From NCBI RefSeq assembly GCF_009906955.1, contig NZ_CP047656.1, forward strand, positions 620,001 to 684,000: a stretch of 64,000 nt of DNA, written 5' to 3'. The position numbers and the translations under genes were made by a program. Within the stretch, counting starts at the first letter, position 1; each line of letters opens with the position of its first letter. This document shows, piece by piece, positions 56,991 through 64,000 of the stretch. Below the pieces are notes generated by a model, which was not told where the DNA came from, made no database searches, and was given only the letters and a program-made list of their open reading frames with translations. This stretch comes from Paraglaciecola mesophila. GTDB lineage: Bacteria; Pseudomonadota; Gammaproteobacteria; Enterobacterales; Alteromonadaceae.

Positions 56991-59900
56991 GTGTCTATGT
57001 TTAGCGTTTTAAGCTTGATGGCGATTGTTGTTGGCTATTTGCTGATTTTATTTCTGCTCGCGTTTTGGGGAGATAAACGGGCAAAAGCCAATCAACAGCA
57101 TCCTTATATCTACAGTCTTGCACTTGGTGTGCATTGTACCTCTTGGGCATTTTTCGGTACCACTACCCAGGCCGCACATTATGGGTGGGCATTTATTCCC
57201 ACCTATATGGGGATTATTTGTGTTTTCTTATTCGCTCATCCTGTGCTTCGCCGCGTCGCGAATGTGTGTCACCAGCACAATATTAGCTCCCTCGCCGATT
57301 TCATTAGTTTACGTTATGACAAATCCCATTTTTTGGCCGCATTGGTAACCTTATTGTGTTTTATCGGCGTCGTTCCTTACATCGCTCTGCAATTAGACGC
57401 GGTTACCGGCGGTATACGTGTCGTCACAGGCGCTGATAATATTTGGCCAAACAGCGTAGGGTTTTATGTCGCGTTGCTAATGGCATTATTTGCAATTTTA
57501 TTTGGTACTCGTTCGTTAAATTTAACGGACAAACACCCAGGGCTGATGCTTACGGTCGCCTTTGAATCTATTGTTAAGCTGGTTGGTTTAATGATTGTGG
57601 GCCTGTTTGTTTGTTACAGTTTATTTGACGGTATATTTGACTTACTAGGAAAAGCTCAATTAGACCCGCGCGCCAAGCAAACCGTTAGTGCGGACTCCGG
57701 TGTATGGGTTTATGCCAGTCAAATGCTATTAGGCGTTTGCTCGATGTTTTGCTTGCCTCGGCAGTTCCATATTAATTTTATTGAGAATAACGGCGACCGA
57801 GAAATCACTACTGCTCGCTGGCTCTTTCCGCTTTATCTACTCGGTATGACACTGTTTGTTTTACCGATAGCACTCGCTGGGCACATGTTATTTCCAGGTG
57901 GCAACATAAGCACAGACACCTATGCCCTAGCTCTGCCTGTAGCATCAGGGAATACTTGGGTGACCATCATTGCCTTTATCGGTGGCTTGGCTGCCGCGAC
58001 CAGCATGATCATAGTGGCAACGCTTGCCATGGGTATAATGATATCCAATAACATCGCAACACCGTTATGGTTAACGCTGCAATTACGCACACAACAACGA
58101 CACCGCTTAAAACCGGCCAGCATTTTGTTGATTAGGCGAGCGACAGTGTTAGTGGTGCTCGCAGTCGCCTATTTTTATCATGTCAATATCAGCCAATCCA
58201 CGTCTTTAGTGCAAAGCGGTGTTATAGCGATTGCACTACTATCCCAAACATTCCCTATTCTGCTTCTTGGCTTATATTGGAAACGCGGCACACCTTTAGG
58301 TGCTCAGTTAGCGCTAGCAAGTGGCGCGCTGTGTTGGGCTTACTGGCTACTTTGGCCAAGTATTACTGCGAGTTACTATTTCAATGAGACACCAACAGAC
58401 ATTCAACTTGCCAAAGGGTTTGTCTATAGTCTCGGGGTTAACATTCTTTGTTTTGTGTTGGTATCTCTTATACAAAACAAACGCAGTCAACCTTCGACGC
58501 AAGACCCAATCACCCATAATAGTCAACCCTTCGGGCATGCGGTAAAGGTGGCAAACTTACTCGCTATAACTGAAAAAGTATGGGGGGCTGAACGGCATCG
58601 TGCATTACTCGATAAATTGTCTCCAGAGCAATTGGCCGGATATGCCAGCCCTAAATTGCTCTCCAGCATTGAAAGTGAATTAGCCGGTCAAGTCGGCAGC
58701 GCCAGCGCGCGTATTTTGCTGTCTGCTATCGGTGAAAAACGAGATGTTGAGTTATCAGAATTGGTTGAATTGGTCGAGGAAGCCAGCCAAACCTTTCAGT
58801 TCAATCATGAATTACTGCAATCATCAGTTGAAAATATTCAGCAAGGTATCGTTGTTCTCGACAGACGTCTCAATCTGTTGGCGTGGAATCAACGCTATGT
58901 AGAGCTATTTAATTATCCACGTGGGTTTGTTCAAGTGGGTATGTCCATTTATCAGCTATTAGAGTTTAATGCCAAACGTGGTTTGTTTGGGCATAACGCT
59001 GCAACAGGACAAAGTAACATCGAAATGGAAATTAAAAAACGCGTTGCTTTCATGCAATCAGGCAGCGCGTATAAATATGTGCGTCATCAAGAAAACGGCC
59101 AAGTTATTGAACTCAATGGGCGCCCACTACCTGGTGGCGGCTTTGTAACCACCTATAGTGACATTACAGAATACATCAACATACAGCAGCAACTTGAACA
59201 GGCTAAAACAAGTTTGGAATCACGGGTTCAAGAACGCACTGAGCAACTGCAAATAGCCAATCTCGACTTGGAAAAAGCGCGCCGTGAAGCCGAAAGTGCG
59301 AATGAAAGTAAAACGAAATTCTTAGCCGCTGCCGGTCATGACTTAATGCAACCCTTTAACGCGGCATCGTTATTTGCTGCCATGCTCAAGCAAAAAGCAC
59401 CTGCCGGGGAAATGGCTGAAATGAGTGCCAACCTCGTTGACTCACTTAGTAATGCTGAGTCGCTTTTATCCATGCTACTCGATATGACACGATTAGAGTC
59501 AGGTGTATTGAACACGCATATACAAACCTTCCCCTTGGACAATATATTACGCCCCATGGTGACTGAGTTTTCAGTGCTGGCACAACAAAAATCGTTACGC
59601 ATAACCTATGTAAGTACCAGTATTTCAGTAAAATCTGATCCTAAACTACTTAGGCGTATTATCCAGAATTTGCTCTCTAATGCGATTCGCTACACCCACG
59701 AAGGGCGTATTTTAGTTGGAGTTAAACGCCAAGCTGGCACGGCGCGTATCTGCGTTATCGATACAGGCGCAGGCATTGCAAAAGACAAACAGCAAGAAAT
59801 ATTCTTAGAGTTTCATCAACTAGACAATACCCCAAGCGCCCAAGGTTTAGGCTTAGGATTAACCATAGTCGAGCGCATTAGTGCCCTGTTAAAACACCCT

Positions 59901-60398
59901 GTTACCTTACATTCAACAGTCAACAAAGGCACCACGTTTGAAATAGCCGTGCCCATCGGGCATAAACAAAATAACGCTCAACAAACAGCGACGCGTGGAA
60001 ACAATGATATTAATCTACCGCTACATAAAAGACGTGTATTGATTGTTGATAACGAGCCTCAGATCCTAGATGCGTTACAACGGTTACTAGTTGATTGGGG
60101 CGCATTCGTGATTGCCGCCAAAGACAACAAAAATGCACTGCAATTACTCGATCAGCCTATAGATTTAATGATACTCGATTACCAACTCGACCATGGTGAA
60201 ACCGGTATTGATGTCGCTCGCACTATTAGGCAAGCATATATCGAGGAAGATGGCTCACAGATCCCCTGTATTCTTAACTCTGCGCGCCAAGATGAGCAAA
60301 TCAGGCAACAAGCGATTGATGAGCAAATGCATTATTTGCCTAAACCCCTTAAACCACTCGCTTTGAAACGGCTGATTAAGCAACTGCTGGCTAAATAA
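56991..60398 (+). CDS. crbS: SSS-domain hybrid histidine kinase, CrbS/MxtR-like
   Basis: A 1135-residue membrane sensor. Residues about 1-510 form 12-13 membrane segments of the sodium:solute symporter fold (ALGVHCTSWAFFGTTTQAA near the start). A PAS domain (about 615-730, FNHELLQSSVENIQQGIVVLDR) and coiled coil (730-770) follow. The phosphoacceptor is His783 in AAGHDLMQPF. The ATPase domain has NLLSNAIRYTHEGR, DTGAGI and GLGLGLTIV, and the C-terminal receiver has Asp1063 in LMILDYQLD. This layout is that of CrbS/MxtR, which with CrbR controls acetate utilisation (acs) in Vibrio and Pseudomonas. It is divergent from grpE. The likely partner regulator lies 2.4 kb downstream. Confidence 0.85.
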   Translation: MSMFSVLSLMAIVVGYLLILFLLAFWGDKRAKANQQHPYIYSLALGVHCTSWAFFGTTTQAAHYGWAFIPTYMGIICVFLFAHPVLRRVANVCHQHNISSLADFISLRYDKSHFLAALVTLLCFIGVVPYIALQLDAVTGGIRVVTGADNIWPNSVGFYVALLMALFAILFGTRSLNLTDKHPGLMLTVAFESIVKLVGLMIVGLFVCYSLFDGIFDLLGKAQLDPRAKQTVSADSGVWVYASQMLLGVCSMFCLPRQFHINFIENNGDREITTARWLFPLYLLGMTLFVLPIALAGHMLFPGGNISTDTYALALPVASGNTWVTIIAFIGGLAAATSMIIVATLAMGIMISNNIATPLWLTLQLRTQQRHRLKPASILLIRRATVLVVLAVAYFYHVNISQSTSLVQSGVIAIALLSQTFPILLLGLYWKRGTPLGAQLALASGALCWAYWLLWPSITASYYFNETPTDIQLAKGFVYSLGVNILCFVLVSLIQNKRSQPSTQDPITHNSQPFGHAVKVANLLAITEKVWGAERHRALLDKLSPEQLAGYASPKLLSSIESELAGQVGSASARILLSAIGEKRDVELSELVELVEEASQTFQFNHELLQSSVENIQQGIVVLDRRLNLLAWNQRYVELFNYPRGFVQVGMSIYQLLEFNAKRGLFGHNAATGQSNIEMEIKKRVAFMQSGSAYKYVRHQENGQVIELNGRPLPGGGFVTTYSDITEYINIQQQLEQAKTSLESRVQERTEQLQIANLDLEKARREAESANESKTKFLAAAGHDLMQPFNAASLFAAMLKQKAPAGEMAEMSANLVDSLSNAESLLSMLLDMTRLESGVLNTHIQTFPLDNILRPMVTEFSVLAQQKSLRITYVSTSISVKSDPKLLRRIIQNLLSNAIRYTHEGRILVGVKRQAGTARICVIDTGAGIAKDKQQEIFLEFHQLDNTPSAQGLGLGLTIVERISALLKHPVTLHSTVNKGTTFEIAVPIGHKQNNAQQTATRGNNDINLPLHKRRVLIVDNEPQILDALQRLLVDWGAFVIAAKDNKNALQLLDQPIDLMILDYQLDHGETGIDVARTIRQAYIEEDGSQIPCILNSARQDEQIRQQAIDEQMHYLPKPLKPLALKRLIKQLLAK

Positions 60399-60849
60399 AG
60401 TAAAACATGGAAAGCAGCATCAAGGAAAAAAGATGCCCAGATAACGTCGCCAACGAGGCAAGTGATTTTGCAGGATAACAAAGTAAGACCATGCAAAACA
60501 ACACAATAGTAAGGGCCATAGGGGTTATTAACTCAATCTCATTGCCCCCTGTTTTTACGGACAGACCAATCAATAAGAAACATGTGAAGCGTTAGCTCAT
60601 TATTGATGCATTTAAACGTGCACATATGACGCATAATAATCCAACGACCAAGCGATGCTCAAATCAAAGGCTGGAGCGTGTCTTGAGCGTGTAGGGTTCG
60701 AAGTGCTGTAAAAACCGAACATGTCACATCTGCATATGACTAATTTAACGCTAGCACTGATTCAAACAATCAAAGGTATTATTGCTTTTAGCAAGTGACT
60801 TGTGGTCTGATCCAGCTAATTATGTATATTCGTTCTACAAGGATCTCAT
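60399..60849. other. 451-base intergenic region
   Basis: It lies between the sensor kinase and the antiporter and should hold the antiporter promoter. A 60-codon hydrophobic minus-strand frame (60391-60573) starts with TTG, lacks a ribosome site and overlaps the kinase end, so I do not call it. A GGTTCGA string near 60696 is not part of a tRNA. Nothing else is recognised. Confidence 0.5.
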
Positions 60850-62709
60850 GTGAGCGACCCAATCATTCCCCTGGTGGCGGTAGGCCTTATTTCTATCGCT
60901 TGTCAGTATTTTGCTTATCGCATTAAATTACCCGCCATTCTGCCATTGTTAGTCGTTGGTATTTTAGTTGGCCCCGTATATGGCGTGATCAACGCCGACG
61001 CACTGTTTGGCGACTTACTCTTTCCCATAGTATCGCTTTCAGTCGCGATCATTCTATTTGAAGGTTCGCTCACACTGCGCTTTGGTGATTTGGCGGGTCA
61101 CGGCTCTATGGTGCGTAATCTGTGTACTGTGGGCACGCTAGTCACCTGGCTTGTTACTGCGCCCGTTGCACACTATGCCTTAGGCGTGTCATGGCAGTTG
61201 GCCTTTTTGTTCGGTGCCATTGTAACCGTTACTGGTCCAACCGTGATTGTGCCTATGTTACGTACCGTGCGCCCAAGCAGTAAAGTAGCGAATATTTTAC
61301 GCTGGGAAGGCATTGTAATTGACCCTATTGGGGCATTGCTCGCTGTTTTAGTGTTCGAATACATCATTTCTACCCAAGATGCACTGAGCCATACATTATA
61401 CGCTTTTGGATTAACCATCAGCGTAGGCTTAGGAATTGGCGCTGCAACCGGTTACTTACTCGGCCTTGCCTTAAGGAATAACTGGATCCCTCACTATCTG
61501 CAAAATACTGCCGTATTGACCCTCATGTTAGGTGCATTTGCAGGTTCTAATGTGATAGCGCATGAGTCAGGTTTATTGACTGTGACGGTCATTGGTATGT
61601 GGCTTGCCAATATGAAGAATGTCGATGTAGAAGACATTTTAGAGTTCAAAGAAACCTTGAGCGTGTTACTCATTTCGGGGTTGTTTATTTTACTCGCTTC
61701 TCGTATTGACCTACATGCCGTATTGAATGTCGGCTGGGGCTCTATATTGGTGCTTGTGGCACTGATTTTTATCGCTCGCCCAGTGGGTGTGTTTTTGTCC
61801 TCCCTAGGCACGGGCCTGAATTGGCGCGAAATTGCCCTACTCAGTTGGATAGCCCCCCGCGGTATTGTCGCAGCAGCGGTATCTGCATTATTTTCACTTA
61901 AGCTAGAGGCACTAGATTACGAGCAAGCTGAACTTCTTGTTCCTATGGTCTTTTTGGTGATCATTACCACTGTGGTGCTACAGAGTTTAACGTCGGTTAC
62001 GGTAGCGAAAAAACTCAAAATGCGCGCCCCTGCTCCACATGGTTTTCTCATTTTTGGAGGTGGCTTGTTTAGCCGCCTGTTCGCCAAAGAACTGATGAGT
62101 CATGATGTACAAGTGCGTGTCACGGATACCAACTGGAACAACATGCGCTTAGCCCGAATGGAAAACATTCCCACCTATTTTGGCAACCCCATGTCTGAGC
62201 ACGCCGCGCGTACCCTTGATTTGTCTATGTTTGGCAAGGTGTTAGTCATGTCCCCCTACCGTCAACTTAATCCTATGGTCACCTACCATTTTGAACATGA
62301 AATGGGTAAAGGCACTGTGCTTGGCCTTAGCAATAATGAGCAACAACAACGGCCGAGTCATCAGGTGTCTGAATCTTATGTAAAAAAATTAGGCTTGTTT
62401 AGCGAAGATGCCACATACGGTAAATTAGCGGGCTTAGTAGCAAAAGGTTCAACGATTAAAACCACGCGCTTATCTGACTCGTTTACCTATGAAGATTATA
62501 AAGCGCAATACAGCGAACGGGCTATTAAACTCTGTGCTTTAGATACACAAAATCACGTCCATATGTTCACCACATCAAACAACATGAAGCCCAAATCTGA
62601 TTGGAAGATTGTCAGTTTAGTGAACCCAGAGAAACCTATAGAGAAAGCAATCGCTAAAGTGGACGTTTCTGCTGAAAATAACAATGATGAGTCTAAGCTG
62701 CCAGGTTAA
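60850..62709 (+). CDS. CPA-family cation/proton antiporter with C-terminal nucleotide-binding domain
   Basis: A 619-residue inner-membrane protein. About 12-13 hydrophobic segments (about 1-395) carry antiporter motifs LPLLVVGILVGPVYG, EGSLTLRF, VTVTGPTVIVPML, WEGIVIDPIGALLAVLVFE (the expected ion-binding Asp) and SWIAPRGIVAAAVSALF (conserved Arg). A Rossmann-like domain follows (about 395-540; HGFLIFGGGLFSRLF), resembling TrkA-N/RCK regulation. The start is GTG at 60850, with AAGGA six bases upstream; the ATG two bases earlier runs straight into a stop. It would exchange Na+ or K+ for H+. A terminator follows. It lies between the CrbS- and CrbR-like genes, with no known link. Confidence 0.9.
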   Translation: MSDPIIPLVAVGLISIACQYFAYRIKLPAILPLLVVGILVGPVYGVINADALFGDLLFPIVSLSVAIILFEGSLTLRFGDLAGHGSMVRNLCTVGTLVTWLVTAPVAHYALGVSWQLAFLFGAIVTVTGPTVIVPMLRTVRPSSKVANILRWEGIVIDPIGALLAVLVFEYIISTQDALSHTLYAFGLTISVGLGIGAATGYLLGLALRNNWIPHYLQNTAVLTLMLGAFAGSNVIAHESGLLTVTVIGMWLANMKNVDVEDILEFKETLSVLLISGLFILLASRIDLHAVLNVGWGSILVLVALIFIARPVGVFLSSLGTGLNWREIALLSWIAPRGIVAAAVSALFSLKLEALDYEQAELLVPMVFLVIITTVVLQSLTSVTVAKKLKMRAPAPHGFLIFGGGLFSRLFAKELMSHDVQVRVTDTNWNNMRLARMENIPTYFGNPMSEHAARTLDLSMFGKVLVMSPYRQLNPMVTYHFEHEMGKGTVLGLSNNEQQQRPSHQVSESYVKKLGLFSEDATYGKLAGLVAKGSTIKTTRLSDSFTYEDYKAQYSERAIKLCALDTQNHVHMFTTSNNMKPKSDWKIVSLVNPEKPIEKAIAKVDVSAENNNDESKLPG

Positions 62710-62744
62710 AATATTTCAATAGCGTGTCACATCATGGACAAAAG

Positions 62745-62769
62745 GCCGGTCACTACACCGGCTTTTTTA
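62745..62769 (+). terminator. Terminator of the antiporter gene
   Basis: GCCGGT-CACTAC-ACCGGC forms a perfect six-pair stem followed by TTTTTTA on the plus strand. On the minus strand only CTTTTG follows, so it also offers weaker termination for the converging response regulator gene. Confidence 0.85.
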
Positions 62770-62784
62770 TGCTAATGCCGGTGC

Positions 62785-63438
62785 TTATTCAACTTGTAAC
62801 ATTTGTTTGAACAATACCCCTGCTTGGGTGCGATTATTAAAGCCAAGCTTATGCAACACAGCGGAAACGTGTTGCTTTATCGTCGACTCACTAACACCAA
62901 GTTCATACGCGATCTGTTTATTTAGCAGGCCATCAGCCATGAGTTGCAGTACTTTTAATTGATGAGGCGTTAACTGGGCAAGCTTTCCGGCAAATGCTTG
63001 TTCTTGGCTATCTTCAATCTTTTGCACTTGCTCGAATAACTCACTTGGCAACCATTGCTCTCCTTCTAGCAGTTGTTGCACGGCATCTGAAATAACAGGT
63101 AACGGTGTTGATTTAGGAATATAACCGCAAGCTCCAAAGTCCATGGCCTTTCTCACCATGGCAGGGCTTTCATCGCCGGACACTATCGCCACTAACACAT
63201 CAGGGAAATGGCTACGGATCATCGTAAGCCCTGTTAAACCCTCATTGCCTGGCATATTTACGTCCAAAAAAAGCAATTCAACATCGTGATGTTGCTTCAA
63301 TAAATCGAATGTTTGCTGGTAAGACGCGGACTCTAAAATATTATCGCCCAGCACCCCTTGAATAGCTTGTTTCATTGCACTGCGAAACAGCGGGTGGTCA
63401 TCAGCAACAATGGCTTTAGCTTGCATTTGGTTTCTCAT
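62785..63438 (-). CDS. crbR: LuxR/NarL-family response regulator, CrbR/ErdR-like
   Basis: A 217-residue response regulator. The receiver domain (about 7-125) has the acidic pair in VADDHP, phosphoacceptor Asp59 in LLFLDVNMPG and the Lys of GYIPKSTP. The LuxR-type helix-turn-helix (about 150-215) has LTPHQLKVLQLMADGLLNKQIAYELGVSES (given in part) and KQHVSAVLHKLG. It resembles CrbR/ErdR, which pairs with CrbS/MxtR to switch on acs and acetate use. An ATG four codons in (MQAKAIVADD) is an alternative start; neither has a clear ribosome site. The gene converges on the antiporter. A hexamer repeat lies about 180 bases upstream. Confidence 0.82.
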   Translation of the reverse strand: MRNQMQAKAIVADDHPLFRSAMKQAIQGVLGDNILESASYQQTFDLLKQHHDVELLFLDVNMPGNEGLTGLTMIRSHFPDVLVAIVSGDESPAMVRKAMDFGACGYIPKSTPLPVISDAVQQLLEGEQWLPSELFEQVQKIEDSQEQAFAGKLAQLTPHQLKVLQLMADGLLNKQIAYELGVSESTIKQHVSAVLHKLGFNNRTQAGVLFKQMLQVE

Positions 63439-63763
63439 TTAACATCTGGGGAAAAAGATTAACGGAGGTTATACAGCTGATTTTTATCGTAATTTCTTGA
63501 GTCACTATCAGTTATATCAAATTTTCTGTCAAGTGCTTGCTGTCACATTCGCTGTTGTGAATAGGCGTAAACGAAAAAAGGCAGTTTTCACTGCCAAACG
63601 TCATTACCGAGTCACGCTTTATACTTATACTTATACTTATACTTATACTTATACTTATACTTATACTTATACTTATACTTATAGTTATTGCGCGTGTTTT
63701 GCTCAAGCACAATAGGCATCAATAAACATATATGCTTTCGCTGTGCCTACTGCGATTGGTTAC
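63439..63763. other. Intergenic region with hexamer repeat, upstream of the response regulator
   Basis: These 325 bases lie between the receptor gene end and the response regulator, both on the minus strand. They must contain the response regulator promoter and any receptor terminator, and hold the repeat at 63619-63684. The frames that run through the repeat encode only alternating dipeptides and are not genes. Confidence 0.7.
63619..63684. repeat. Hexanucleotide tandem repeat (TTATAC)10 plus one imperfect unit
   Basis: Ten perfect copies of TTATAC run from 63619 to 63678, followed by TTATAG. On the minus strand it reads GTATAA, so each unit carries a TATAAG that resembles a -10 box. It ends about 180 bases before the response regulator start. 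Slippage in six-base steps would change spacing without other effect. Confidence 0.97.
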
Positions 63764-64000
63764 TTAAAACCGATAACCAAGTGTTAAGCTAACAGTACGT
63801 GGGTCACCATAATACCCTATCAAGGTATTGTCACCACCAGTACCTGCTGTGTATCCGGTAGGATCATCTGGGTTTTCAACCACAAACTGGTAGCCACCCA
63901 CAACATATTCCTCGTCTGTAAGGTTTTTAGCATGAATACCGCCATACCAACTACCGTCTTCACTTTGCCAAGATACGCTTAGATTTACTAAGCCATAACC
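63764..64000 (-). CDS. TonB-dependent receptor, C-terminal end only
   Basis: The last 78 residues of an outer-membrane receptor whose start lies beyond the window. GYGLVNLSVSWQSEDGSWYGGIHAKNLTDEEYVVGGY carries the paired strands and the KNLTDEEY motif typical of the barrel end of TonB-dependent receptors, and it finishes DPRTVSLTLGYRF with a terminal phenylalanine used by the Bam machinery. It imports a bulky nutrient with TonB energy; the ligand is unknown from this part. No terminator is obvious between its stop and the hexamer repeat. Confidence 0.9.
   Translation of the reverse strand, partial: GYGLVNLSVSWQSEDGSWYGGIHAKNLTDEEYVVGGYQFVVENPDDPTGYTAGTGGDNTLIGYYGDPRTVSLTLGYRF

Noticed and set aside
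60391..60573. 60-codon hydrophobic minus-strand frame after the sensor kinase
   Set aside because: Starts with TTG without a ribosome site and overlaps the kinase stop; two hydrophobic runs alone are not enough.
60690..60712. GGTTCGA string resembling a tRNA T-arm
   Set aside because: No acceptor stem, anticodon arm or CCA context can be formed around it.
63497..63715. Frames on both strands through the hexamer repeat
   Set aside because: They encode only alternating Tyr-Thr or Ile-Ser dipeptides created by the repeat, with no flanking protein-like sequence.

Overview
The window is 64 kb of chromosomal DNA from a marine gammaproteobacterium, most likely Alteromonadales (Alteromonas/Glaciecola/Paraglaciecola-like). 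The grounds are an NAD-dependent giant glutamate dehydrogenase, the DUF1302/DUF1329/YCF48/RND locus, a CrbS/CrbR-type acetate-switch pair, a TonB-dependent receptor, and E. coli-like gene neighbourhoods. This placement is inference from gene content; no rRNA is present. I see no tRNA, insertion sequence, integrase, phage gene or CRISPR array. It reads as stable core genome.

Layout. 1-9.3 kb (minus strand): a truncated alanine/serine-glyoxylate aminotransferase, then a likely operon rlmJ - protein kinase - tesB - yrdA, then the branched-chain 2-oxoacid dehydrogenase operon (E1 alpha, E1 beta, double-lipoyl E2) ending in its own terminator. 9.6-21.8 kb (mixed strands): a DUF2189 membrane protein, alaA-yfbR, a three-part epimerase/SPW/VKOR fusion, a secreted ThuA-domain protein, a dGTPase, msrP-msrQ, an SOS-controlled sulA-like gene with two LexA boxes, ychJ, a small unknown gene and fabA.

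21.8-45 kb (minus strand): rmf (57 codons), a DUF3466 surface protein, uup, a glutaredoxin-like gene, rlmL, zapC, pyrD, gdhB, the four-gene RND/YCF48/DUF1329/DUF1302 locus, a DUF2835 gene and pepN. The order pepN ... pyrD-zapC ... rlmL ... uup ... rmf-fabA is the one known from E. coli. gdhB and the transport locus lie inside that framework.

45-56.8 kb (minus strand): nhaC and a sodium-dependent transporter; prc-proQ with an unknown acidic gene and the free-methionine-sulfoxide reductase; a cytochrome c'; then grpE-dnaK-dnaJ. Near-consensus sigma-32 promoters precede both grpE and dnaK. 57-64 kb: a large SSS-domain hybrid histidine kinase, a cation/proton antiporter, a LuxR-type response regulator, a hexanucleotide tandem repeat upstream of it, and the C-terminal end of a TonB-dependent receptor.

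The best candidates for new biology are the four-gene envelope locus at 35.2-42.1 kb (a plausible inner-to-outer-membrane lipid or hydrophobic-compound pathway), the SDR-SPW-VKOR fusion, the kinase with an unassigned C-terminal half, and the 10-copy TTATAC repeat upstream of the response regulator.
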